Positions 37,931 to 47,865 of a stretch of DNA of 64,000 nt are shown in pieces. The stretch comes from Rhexocercosporidium sp. MPI-PUGE-AT-0058 (lineage: Eukaryota; Ascomycota; Leotiomycetes; Helotiales). The first letter of the stretch is position 1; each line of letters starts with the position of its first letter. Both the position numbers and the translations under genes were made by a program. Where the stretch lies: NCBI GenBank assembly GCA_020746875.1, contig JAGTJL010000001.1:4030001-4094000 (forward strand), in the 5' to 3' direction. The notes beneath the pieces were generated by a model. It saw only the letters and a list, made by a program, of their open reading frames with translations. It ran no database searches and was not told the origin of the DNA.

Positions 37931-38968
37931 CTATCCTTCACAACCCAACCCAGCCATCTCCTCTCTCCCCACAACCCTCTCCCTAACGTAGCCCCCCAGA
38001 ACATCCCACCTCTCGCCCAAAACACAAGCCAAGAGGTGTTTACAACACGGCACCCCACCCCCCTCCCTTCCATCCATGCTCATACCACCGAACTCCCACT
38101 CCTCTTTCTCTTCTTCTTGCCTTTCTCCTTCCCTCTCCCTCCCCCGCTCACTTTCTCCTTCCCTCTCCCTTCCTCGCTCACTTCCCTTCTCCTCTCCGAC
38201 TGCTCTCTGACCAGCTGCTCCGAGTCCAGAACCAAGAGTAAAACCAGAACCACCCATCCTCACATCATCCCCACCATACCCTTGCTCCGCTGTCAAGTTC
38301 GGATTCAGATCCAGATCCCAAGCATTCCTCGACGGATAAACCCCCACAGCAGGGAAACTCGCAAACGCGAAAGCGGCACAGCTGCAATTCCACGCTTCGA
38401 GACGGACGGTGTAGATATTACTACTCGTCCCACCTATTAAAGAGGATGAGGAAGAAGCGTCTCTGAAGCGGGATTTGGGCGGCTGTGAGGAGCGGACTTG
38501 GTGGAGTGTGGTTCTCGTTCTTGTTCTGGTGATTGGTTCAGAGGTGGGTGGTGGGTGGTGGTGGGATCGTGAGGGTGTGGATGGGAGGTGGCTGTTTGCT
38601 TGTGGTGAGGAGACCTCTCCTCTTCTTCCAGCTGCTCCTGATATATGAGCTACATCTTCATTCACATCCCGTGCTTCACTAGCAGTCACGCCTCGCGGTA
38701 CCTCTTCAACAACCCTTAGCACCAGTCCCCGATCCAGTAGATCCAGTGCTTGTAATAACATAGGCGGCGTGAAGAGCACGTGCATGGTTGAGAGGAGCGC
38801 TCTGTGGGCTGGAGAGAGTGTTTTGAGGGCATTACTGGGTTGATCGTAGGGTTCGTTAACTTGTGATAGCGGGTTGTTTTGGCCTTGGGTTTGAGGAGGT
38901 GGTGGAGGGGTTGTGAGGGTATTGATGATGGATGTTAGGAGAGCGCGGGGAGTGGGGAGGGTTGTCAT
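37931..38968 (-). CDS. sws1: SWIM zinc-finger protein, Sws1/Shu2/ZSWIM7 type
   Basis: Probable partner of RAD51 paralogues in the Shu-type complex that promotes Rad51 filament assembly during homologous recombination. Single-exon frame of 345 residues. The N-terminal helix block (LSPAHRALLSTMHVLF, LLQALDLLDRGLVLRVV) matches the family's start. The SWIM zinc site is split: Cys195 and Cys197 in WNCSCAAFAF, then Cys309 and His311 in PCCKHLLACVLGERW. Vertebrate and fission yeast proteins have only a short spacer there. Here about 110 residues intervene, including two near-identical copies of an ERGREREGE unit and acidic runs, and another disordered insert precedes the motif. The family call rests on the motif order and N-terminal match. 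Repeat-number variation in the spacer would be tolerated as long as it is in frame. Confidence 0.85.
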   Translation of the reverse strand: MTTLPTPRALLTSIINTLTTPPPPPQTQGQNNPLSQVNEPYDQPSNALKTLSPAHRALLSTMHVLFTPPMLLQALDLLDRGLVLRVVEEVPRGVTASEARDVNEDVAHISGAAGRRGEVSSPQANSHLPSTPSRSHHHPPPTSEPITRTRTRTTLHQVRSSQPPKSRFRDASSSSSLIGGTSSNIYTVRLEAWNCSCAAFAFASFPAVGVYPSRNAWDLDLNPNLTAEQGYGGDDVRMGGSGFTLGSGLGAAGQRAVGEEKGSERGREREGESERGREREGERQEEEKEEWEFGGMSMDGREGGGVPCCKHLLACVLGERWDVLGGYVRERVVGREEMAGLGCEG

Positions 38969-39266
38969 TTTGAATCGTGAGGAGAGGGTTGGGTTATCAT
39001 GATTATCTCATGAGTGGTAGGTTTGTGCTCAGTAGCTAAAGGAGGGCTTGGGCTTGATGACTGATAGTTAGAGTTGTTGTTCCTTGGTGTCGATGAGGAG
39101 AGAAGATGGAGGTTTGGGACCCCGCCAAATATAACTCGCTTAGAGTTAGTACCCCTTTAATGCACTAACTAGAGTCAACAATAGTCTGCCTCGAGGGAAC
39201 CTATGGTTTTTGGTAGTCATCGTTTCATATTTACATTCTCATTCTCTAATCTACAAGGCGGTCTGT

Positions 39267-40545
39267 TTATACCCACTCCTTCGGCTCTCTCAACACATCC
39301 ACCAGCCTCTGTTCTCGACTCCCCTTCTCAGGCTCGTACATATATCGCCAACTAGCTGTCAGCGGCAAACTCATCAGAATACTCTCCACTCTCGCACTGG
39401 GAGTGTTCAGTCCGAACGCAGTCCCTCTATCATGTACCAAGTTGAATTCCACATATCTTCCCCTGCGAACTTGCTGCCACTCTTTCTCCTTCTCAGTATA
39501 TGGCATGTCTTTCCGCCTATTGATTATAGGGAGGTACGATGGTAGGAAAGCCTTCAAGCAGCTCTGAGCAAATGCAAATGTGTTCTCCTGGTCCTTCTCC
39601 TTCTCGTCTAGATCGTCGAAGAAAATACCACCAATACCACGGGTTTCATTCCTGTGCTTGTTGCTAAAGTATTGATCACACCATTTCTTGAATCGAGGGT
39701 AGTATTCTTTGTCGTGTTTATCACATGCTTCCTTAATCGTCTTGTGGAAGTGAATCGCATCATCGTCGAAGAGGTAGCTTGGAGTCAGATCGGTTCCGCC
39801 ACCAAACCACCATGCATTCGATGTTCCGTCTGGGTTGGCCGTTTCGAAGTAGCGGTAGTTGAGATGGACTGTAGGTGCCATAGGGTTGATTGGATGAAGA
39901 ACCATACTCAATCCTGCTGCAAAGAAATCCAGTGACTGAACATCCGGATCTATGGCCTTGTGGTTCACACGCATCTTCTCAATCGCTGGCCGAGGAAGTG
40001 TTCCGTAGACAATGCTGATATTCACACCAGCTTTCTCAAAAACATTCCCGCCCTGCAAGACGCTAGAGATTCCTCCCCCACCATTCTCGCGTGTCCATGT
40101 ATCGACTCGAAACTTCTTTCCATCCACCTTCTCCAGCTCGGCAACGATTTCCTTTTGTTGTTCTTTTATGAACTCCTCCATCCGTAGGCGCATAGGTGAG
40201 TTCTCACTAACGCCAGACTCTCGTTTTGCCAGGGCATCCCGCTCCGCAATGGATGGCGCATCCAACTTTTGAGGTTCTTCTGTTGCCTGCAAATTCTCAG
40301 TTCGGGTTCTGCCATAAGCATGGTGGGGTAGAAGCTACCATGGAGTAAATCAAAGCTCCAATGAATACGATACCAACAGCGATTCTGGTCCTTGGAAACA
40401 AGACGCCACTTCGAGTTTGTTTGATACGCGGGTTGGAAGGCTTAGGAGCGTCTGCGAAGCTTCTGCGACTTCGGATATGCTGGGAGAATTGAGGGCGGAA
40501 TTTTGGAACGCTCGAAAGGTGCATACATGGCCGGATGGACGACAT
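39267..40545 (-). CDS. HEM13: coproporphyrinogen III oxidase (oxygen-dependent)
   Basis: Converts coproporphyrinogen III to protoporphyrinogen IX in haem synthesis. Exons 40339-40545 and 39267-40286 (52-bp intron) give 408 residues. The catalytic domain is complete: [21 protein letters not shown], the substrate-binding FGGGTDLTP (about residues 230-238), [10 protein letters not shown] and the C-terminal [15 protein letters not shown]. Exon 1 adds 69 residues that yeast Hem13, a cytosolic enzyme, lacks: a basic, Ser-rich presequence-like part (residues 1-50) and a hydrophobic span (about 55-69, [15 protein letters not shown]). That arrangement predicts mitochondrial import with an inner-membrane stop, placing the enzyme in the intermembrane space as in animals. 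The start at 40545 is the first Met giving this presequence; an upstream in-frame Met would add 23 residues. Confidence 0.95.
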
Positions 40546-41203
40546 TATGTAGAAAGAGCTGTTAGGCTGGCAGTAAAAAGGAATTCCTATCGTACAATAG
40601 ACATGAGACCACAATTGAAGAGTAGGCCGATTTTACCGGGCAAAACAACAGGAAGAAAGTCAATGAGAGTGTGGTAGTGGAACGTTTATGACCTAGATTG
40701 AGTCGATATTCAAGAAGTCATCGCGCCACTTCACTTGCACCAAGCAAATACTGTAGCTCTAGACTGCCGAGGACCCCTGCAGCTATCTGCCCGAGTGGAG
40801 CAGCCATTACATAAGCTTGCAGCGAAGAGTATCAACCAATCACAAAAAGGCGATCACTAAGTGGCAGGAACAAAGCGATGGATCCGGATGGAATAACATG
40901 CCGAATAAATATCATTTGAAGTACGATCTGATTCATTCGAATTACTGATCACCGGTGTCGAGTCATCACCGAGTACCTACTCAGCCTCCTTCCGAGACCC
41001 TCTTTGACCTGCTCATCACGTGGCTTTGTCTAGGCACCTGACTCACCAGGTCACCGCCCCTCTACCTAGCTAGGCTCCTCCATAAGCAACGCAGCCCTCC
41101 TCCACCCCGCGACAACCTCCTACAATATACAACAAGAACACCAAAACATAACGACCATCGACCACCAACCCAAGAACCCCATACTCTCTCCAAATCATAC
41201 ACC
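40546..41203. promoter_or_regulatory. divergent promoter of HEM13 and ATG8
   Basis: The 658 bp between the two start codons must serve both genes. It contains a CCAAT box with a GAT 11 bp downstream (40836-40854) and CACGTG near 41019. The strand next to ATG8 is rich in C/A, typical of fungal leaders. Confidence 0.6.
40836..40854 (+). promoter_or_regulatory. CCAAT-N11-GAT element (possible CBC-HapX site)
   Basis: CCAAT at 40836-40840 is followed by 11 bases and GAT at 40852-40854. The CCAAT-binding complex with HapX is known to use a CCAAT box plus a GAT half-site 11-12 bp downstream at iron- and haem-related genes. The site is 291 bp upstream of the HEM13 start. Function is inferred from the pattern only. 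Confidence 0.5.
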
Positions 41204-41805
41204 ATGAGATCCAAGTTTAAGGATGAGCATATGTTCGAGAAGCGCAAGGCTGAGGCCGAACGTATCGTGAGTTCCCCTCCTTGGACCCAACCAACCCCCT
41301 CCACGCCATCGCCGCAACACAGCTAACAGTTCTCTCTCTCTTCAGCGCCAGAAGTACTCTGATCGCATCCCAGTCATCTGCGAGAAGGTCGAGAAATCAG
41401 ACATTGCGACGATCGACAAGAAGAAGTACCTCGTACCCGCCGACCTCACCGTCGGTCAGTTCGTCTACGTAATCCGCAAGCGCATCAAGCTCTCCCCCGA
41501 GAAGGCCATCTTCATCTTCGTCGATGAGGTCTTGCCACCTACCGCCGCGCTTATGAGCAGTATTTACGAAGAACACAAGGACGAGGATGGGTACGTTTGC
41601 TCTCCTACTTTCATCACATCATAGTTCTTATCGAGAGTGGGGCCGGCCGCTTTCCATACCCAGCCTCGTACACTTTCTCGAAGTCACGAAGGAGCAAACA
41701 TATGGAATGAACAATCACAAGAGCCACAAGCTAACAGCCGTTTCCAGATTCCTATACATCTCATACTCCGGCGAAAACACCTTCGGCGACTTCCCTTCCG
41801 TCTAA
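41204..41805 (+). CDS. ATG8: autophagy ubiquitin-like protein Atg8
   Basis: Conjugated to phosphatidylethanolamine on the phagophore; needed for autophagosome growth and cargo choice. Exons 41204-41266, 41346-41590 and 41748-41805 (introns 79 and 157 bp) give 121 residues. The sequence is near canonical: [20 protein letters not shown], the LIR-docking strand [21 protein letters not shown], and SGENTFG. Gly116 is the conserved Atg4 cleavage and lipidation site, followed by a five-residue tail (DFPSV) removed on processing. Divergent from HEM13. Confidence 0.98.
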
Positions 41806-42404
41806 GTCCGCCACGCCTCCTCCACCTCTATCCATACCTTTCTAGCATGCTTTCTTCGGTATTCTCTCCTCGGCGTTCTTGCGGGACTCAACGGCGGCGA
41901 AATGTAACGATGGTCGGGATGGGTTAGGTCGGGTTCCTTCTTTGACCTCTCACACCTACCACCCTTTGTGCAACATGAACGAAACCTCAGACCCCCAAAT
42001 GGCAGCTTTCCCCACTTGATTTATTCCCTTTTCGGCAGACCCAGAGATGGTCAGTGATGGTGATATTTGGGGCAGTGGGTCTGGTTTCTGTGGATGGGAG
42101 ACTTGCTACGAGGGTTGCAGGACAAGTTGTCTAGGGGCTGGCTAGGGAATTGCGTAGTCGACTGCTTTTCGTCTCTTTTGGCTTGGGAATAGGTACAATA
42201 CAATGCTTTCTGCCACGAACGGAATTTTGCTTATGAATATGAATCTTTGATACATGAGTCGTTTGTTAGAGGGTAAAAACATAGTTCAAGGATCGACAAG
42301 TGTCGGTAAACCGTCTCAAAATGGCCTCACATGCTGCCAGTATGATAGTTCATCAAGTATCGGCATTTCACGAGCTTCAAAATAGCAAAATACAGAATTT
42401 CCTA
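41806..42404. other. convergent intergenic gap
   Basis: About 600 bp with the ATG8 3' UTR and the 3' UTR of the AlkB-type gene. No coding sequence is recognised. Confidence 0.5.
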
Positions 42405-43613
42405 TCAAGCCTTCCATGGCTTCATCTCTCTCGCGTTCCCATCCCATTTATACACAATTCCCGTTCCAACATTATAGTTGTAGTAATTTTCGGTCCCTGC
42501 TCTCGCCATCGCTCTCCTAAACGTAATGTTTATCCGCCCTCCATCCTCAGCATTCTTACCCGTTCTCTTGGGAATCGAATGCAACCAATCTAGGGATCTC
42601 GAGTTAGTAAGGTAACCAAGTCTCCAGCGAGATCCAAATGTTGCTGAGCATGAAAAGAGCAGAGAAAGTACGAAGTGACTTACTAGCCTGCGTCTTCCCC
42701 TTCATCAGAATCATGTCCCCACTCGCCAGCGGCAGCTTGATAGGTTTCGTCTCTGGCGGCGGCGGCGCGTTATCACTCGGTGCAACCGGTTTATGCTTCA
42801 TGAGGAAATCCCTCTTAGCACCCAGCGAAAATGACGCAATGGCTGGCAACTCCCCGAGGAATTTCTCATCGTCCGAATGATACGATATACTATCAGCACC
42901 AGAAGCATAATAATTCACAAGACAGAAGTTGAATGTGCATCCTGTGGCAGCTTCGGTGGATAAGCGGAGGTCGTCGAGACATTTGGGCAGAGGTCGGGGT
43001 GGGTATTTGGTGTAGTATTTGTCTTTGAGGATGGGTTGGGAGGTTGTGACGTCGAGTATTTGGTTGCTATCGTCTGAGGAGAATCTTGAGGTGTTGTCGA
43101 GGCCAAAGACTGTGGTGTACCTAAAAGATATGTTATTATCATGACTTCTGGGTAAATACTTTGAAATATAACCTCGGCGTATTCACTTCGCTCTCTATGC
43201 CTCCCCTTTTAATCATATACCGAACTCTATAGAATGGTAATTCAGAACGAAGGAAGTCGAAGATCTGTCTTTCGAGATACTTCGGGATGTATGGCTGGAA
43301 GTAGAGTAGATCGAGATCTGGTTGGTCGTTTACTGTTTTGCCACCTGTAGATGGGAGAGAGCTGAGGTGTGTTGTAATGGAAGTTTTGAAATGCGGTATG
43401 GGGAATGGATAAGTTAGGTGATTAGAGTATTCAACCTCATTCGCATTAGAAACTTCTATTAGGCACATCTGATCCTTCCTTCCAACTCACATCTTCCTCA
43501 AGTTCAGATTCTTGAACTTTCGTCGATGAACCCTCTGCATCTGAGACTTTGACTTTCTTTGGAGGGGGTTTGAAGAACGCGTCAAGCGTACGCTTTTTCG
43601 AAGATTCAGCCAT
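42405..43613 (-). CDS. AlkB-type 2-oxoglutarate/Fe(II) dioxygenase (ALKBH2/3-like)
   Basis: Probable direct-reversal repair enzyme removing N1/N3-methyl groups from bases. Exons 43491-43613, 43173-43435, 42684-43120 and 42405-42589 give 335 residues. The iron triad is visible: His210 and Asp212 in SYHSDDE, and His278 in NWLHSIPKRTGKN. The 2-oxoglutarate and substrate arginines are Arg293 and Arg299 in GGRINITFRRA. The substrate-lid part VRYMIKRGG and LVNYYASGADSISYHSD fit the ALKBH2/3 group. The N-terminus KKRTLDAFFKPPPKKVKV combines a PCNA-box-like core (LDAFF) with a basic nuclear-targeting stretch, which suggests action at replication forks. The gene is head to head with TRM5. Intron 1 uses the acceptor AATGAG because the nearer AATAG would put the domain out of frame. 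Confidence 0.9.
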
Positions 43614-43826
43614 GGCAAACTAAGTTCGAGTAATGTTTCGTAAGACGCGTCGATACTCAAACATTCAAGACTCGCGCATCCAGCCTCGTCAATATATGAC
43701 ATCACGAGATCCTGCGATCCAAGCTACTTAGTAGCCTCGCCTTAGCGCACAGCCTCGTCGCCGAAACCACAAAAATTACTTGACTCAAACAAATATTCCA
43801 ACTCGAACAACACATACAATATCGCT
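43614..43826. promoter_or_regulatory. short divergent promoter (AlkB-type gene and TRM5)
   Basis: Only 213 bp separate the two start codons, so the genes must share a promoter region. No clear TATA box is seen. Confidence 0.65.
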
Positions 43827-45713
43827 ATGAAGCCATGGAGGTTTGTTGAACCCCCTATAATCATTAAAACCATGCTGACCAAATGCGTTAAGGACGCAGA
43901 ACTAGCAGCCTCGCTCGAAACCATGTCCCTCTTCCGACCCCCTATCGTGCGCTCCGCGAGCGCTGCTCTCGACCGAGCGCTCTTCTCCAAAACAATACCT
44001 ATTGCTGCCGCTCGGGTAGCAAATCTGAAGAACCTGTCGAGGTTTCGCCAGCAGTTGGATAAGAGCAAGGAGTTGATGCAGCTGGAGAGGGTTATGAATG
44101 TGCGACCTGATCCGGATCCGGTTTTGGCAGAGAAGGGTGGGAAGTGTTTGCTTTTGAAACCGGAGGTTAAACCTGAAGGTGTGCAGGATTGCTATATTGG
44201 GAGTTTTGTGGAAAGTTGTTGACGGGGATAGATCCTAGCACTTGGAGTGCTGCTTTGAGGGAAGCTGTGAAGGGAGAAGATGTTGGCGTCATCCCGTATG
44301 ATTTGAAGCTGGACTATAATTACTGGACATATCGTACGTACGTGGGCAAAGGGCAGAAATTACCGGAGTTACGTTCTGACCTCTGCCAGATGATGTTATG
44401 ACATCTATACTCCCCGAGGATGCTCAAGGGGAAATTCCCGTTGGGTTCGCAATTGTAGGACATGTCGGTACGAAACTCTTCAAAGACACCAGAATACAAA
44501 CCACTAACTCAGGTCAGCACATCTAAACCTCCGGGATGAATATCTCCCCTACAAGAAAATCATAGCCGAAGTCCTCGTAGACAAAAACCCCACAATCCGC
44601 ACCGTAATAAACAAAGTCGACGACGTAGGAACACATTCCGAGTTCCGCACATTCGGGTACGAAGTACTCGCCGGGCCCGATGACATGGAAGTCGAGATGA
44701 GCGAGGGTGACTGCATATTCAAATTCAACTACTCGAAAGTATACTGGAACAGCCGACTGCAAACTGAGCACAAACGACTTGTGGATTCGTTCAAACCAGG
44801 GGAAGTGGTCTGTGATGTTATGGCTGGTGTTGGACCGTTCGCTATACCGGCTGGGAAGAAGGGAGTTTTTGTGTGGGCGAATGATTTGAATCCGGAGAGT
44901 TATGAGGCTATGAAGGAGGCCGTTACGAGGAATAAGGTTAGTCGGTTGAGTCGGTTGAGTCCTTGTCTTCATTCGCTTCAGTCCCTCCTTTTTTTCTCCC
45001 TTGTTTAATGATGATTTATATCACGACGGTCAACATAGCCACACGTTGGTCCTTGATGAGACTGCCTTTTACAAGGCGTTACATTCTGACAGACACCTTA
45101 TATCTCTCACCTTTTCTCACTCTAGTCTCCCAACTTGAAACTAACCCATCCCCAGGTCCAAAATTTCGTCCGTCCCTTCTGCGCCGACGGTCATAAATTC
45201 ATCTATAGCGCCACAGATGACCTCCTGCAACTAACAGCCACCTCCCAAAATACCATCAGCATCCCCTCCAAAGTGCGACGTTCCCGCTCTGCACCACTCA
45301 TCCCCCCTCCCTCGCCAACCATCCTCACCATCCCTCAGACGATAAACCACTTCGTCATGAACCTCCCGGCAACAGCCATTGATTTCGTCGGCTCCTTCAA
45401 CGGCTTATACCACGGCCATGAGGACCTCTTCGAGCCTGTTACGCAGACGAAATTGCCGATGGTGCATGTGCATTGTTTCTCGACGAAGAGTGAGGATAAC
45501 GTTAAGGAGGGGAGGGAGATTTGTGAAAGGATTAGTGGGGTGTTGGGGTATACTGTGAGGCCGAAGGTTGTGGGTGGGGAGGGAGAGGGGGAGTTGGAGG
45601 AGGGTGAGGTGAGGGTCTTTGAGGTTAGAGATGTGGCGCCGAAGAAGAGGATGTTTTGTGCTAGCTTTAGGATTCCGAGGCAGGTTGCTTTTGGGGAGAG
45701 AAGGGCTGTTTAG
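43827..45713 (+). CDS. TRM5: tRNA (guanine-37-N1) methyltransferase Trm5
   Basis: Adds m1G37 next to the anticodon, preventing frameshifts; also starts wybutosine synthesis in eukaryotes. Exons 43827-44178, 44232-44333, 44390-44467, 44518-44936 and 45156-45713 give 502 residues. N-terminal D1/D2 regions: [31 protein letters not shown]. The class I methyltransferase core has the SAM-binding [19 protein letters not shown] and acidic ANDLNPESY, then [15 protein letters not shown] with the catalytic NLP motif. The C-terminus is Glu/Gly-rich, then basic. The last intron (219 bp) is longer than the others. No strong mitochondrial presequence is seen from this start, although the N-terminal ~60 residues are basic and Ala-rich and dual targeting cannot be excluded. 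Confidence 0.95.
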
Positions 45714-46188
45714 AAAAACTGAAGGTAGGGTGGGATCGTCAGTTCTCACACTTGGAGTTTGGATATACACAGAATCCGGCACTAGATCTACATGCTCAAA
45801 GGCATTTTCTATCAACACTATTTCCCCCTTCGGATACCGATTCCGACTCTGGGTTCTAAACTGTGCGAAGTTTGATTCTCCTCCCCCTGTTCCTTGTGAT
45901 TAACACTAAATTCTTTTTATTCTTAATATTTCGATATGATAAACATTACTTTGTTCTCAGATAAGTATTATCCGGTTGAGATTCCAGAGCTTTTGTCTTG
46001 GATGTCAATCAGATTCCTGGTCTAACTGGCTGTCGGCTCTTTGGAACTGGGAGTTAGGTTACTTCCTCAAGCATCCTATCTTTCTAGATTTTTCTTGAAT
46101 TTTTCTCTTCTATATCAGTAGCTAGAGCTACCCATTTACAAATCTCCAGACCTTACGTATTACAATACATCTGCACTTCGAGACTCTC
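45714..46188. other. convergent intergenic gap
   Basis: 475 bp of AT-rich 3' flanks. No gene. Confidence 0.5.
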
Positions 46189-47590
46189 TCAGTCGGCACT
46201 GAACCATGGGTGCATCAATGCGTCCTTAGCTGTGATCCTCTTTACCGGATCCAAAGCCGTCATCCTACCGACCAAGTCTCGGAACGAAGCATCAACAAAT
46301 TCCCAATGCTCGAACGGCTTTCGAGGATTGGCCGAAAAGTCAAAGCTGCCAGCGAGAGTAATGAGACGTTCAAAGAACGGATTTTCTTCACCAATCCACT
46401 TCAACAAACCCTTGAACTCCTCTTCTTTTGCAAAGAAAGAGATCTGTCTGCTGAGCACCCACCGCCATGCATCGCTCGCCGCCAACTCGTCGTTGCTGGC
46501 TCAAAGAACCATGTCATTTAGCATTACGTAGATGGACTATAAATGGAGTTAGCTTGGTCTAAATGAATCAAAAAAGGGCATTCTTGGCTTGCTTACCACA
46601 ATCCCAAAGGAGAAGATGTCGGATGGTGTGCCTTGAGCTGCTCGTGCCCAGGACTCCGGGCTCCTCCACAAGTGACTGCCACACATCGTATTCTTCAAAT
46701 GTTTACCATCAGGGAGAATCACCGAATCTTCCAGGTCTGCAATCTGAACTCGCTTGACGTGAAAGGCGGCATCCTTGATGTCATAGTCAAGTAGAATATT
46801 GTCTGGTTTGATATCTATTGCTTCTGGTTAGCGGAGATCTTGGTGCCCTTCCTCCAAAGGAATCGAGATGAGAAGAAAGTTCCGAACGTACCACTATGAA
46901 TGATGTTCTTCTCGTGGAGTACAGCGAGGCCAACAAGAGCACTTTTTAGTATATCTTTCCTAGTAGCGTCCGGAAGTTTGTTCTGGCTGAATTGAAGAAG
47001 ATTTGTTTCCAAATATGGATATACAAACAAATCGGGGCCAGGAACACCATCGACCATAGTGCGTAGATAAGTGCAGGAAGATAGTGACCCCTGCAAATCG
47101 TTTTGGTACTCGTAGTCACCCGGAATCATGTTCTTGACGATAAACTTCTTGCCGTCGGCGCTTTGTTTTCGTCAACATAGGAATAGCAGATAGATGCGGA
47201 GAAGCCATATTCGGGTTTCTACCTTGCCCTGTACACGCATAATAAAGGACCCTGTCTTTCTGCAATTGTCTCCTCAATGGTATAGGTTCGTCCCGAATGG
47301 CCTTGTATGGTGGCCCCTGGCGCAAGAGGCTCGTTGTGGGCTATTGGGAGAACTGAAGACGAAACTGACGAGATAGATCGATATGAAATTAGCGGGGAGC
47401 TTTTCCGTTGTGGTAGCTGGTGGAGCAGATATTGAGCGTCAGGATGATGCCGCGTCTTGCGCAACGGTGATACACACGAGGTCGTTCGGCTTTTGGGTAA
47501 ACTGTAATGATTATAAAGGGACCATCTTTTTGTACGAGGCGCGCGTGCGAGGAAGAACATGCTGAAACCAGTCAAAACGATAATTGTCAA
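46189..47590 (-). pseudogene. protein kinase gene interrupted by an in-frame stop
   Basis: Exons 47223-47590, 46892-47160, 46597-46814 and 46189-46536 join in frame (introns 62, 77 and 60 bp). The product would be 400 residues if an in-frame TGA at 46501-46503 were not there. N-terminus: hydrophobic then Arg/Ser-rich, presequence-like. Kinase domain: TIEETIAERQG, the ATP-binding lysine in KKFIVKN, the catalytic loop IIHSDIKPDN, and ADLEDSV in place of DFG. The activation-segment end is SPESW, then DIFSFGIV. After the stop the frame continues as a convincing C-lobe (DELAASDAWRWVL, DPVKRITAKDALMHPWF). The stop cuts the domain at about residue 297, before the last helices. A 42-nt phase-0 GT-AG segment spanning the stop could be spliced out but would be shorter than any intron here and would delete conserved residues. 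The DFG change also hints at weak or no kinase activity. Confidence 0.7.
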
Positions 47591-47865
47591 GACCTCTACC
47601 CAAAGACGGCCTTGTAGAGGTACTCAGGCGAGCGTTGGGGTTCACTTTTGCCTTTCCCTATGGGAGCTGCTAATTATGAGATAGGAAGAGAGATAACTAA
47701 ACGGCTTTACTGCCCCGACGTACAGGCTCATAACAATTGCTACCAATCAGGTGCACGGTTAAAAAGCATCAAAAGCTTAACCTTGGTTCAACATTAAACA
47801 ATGCGAGATCACAGGCATCAAGTTTAGGGGAGCAATGTTCAGCCTAGCTTCATATTCGAACTGGA

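Noticed and set aside
37919..38440. 173-codon plus frame opposite sws1
   Set aside because: Antisense shadow of the repeat-rich sws1 coding sequence.
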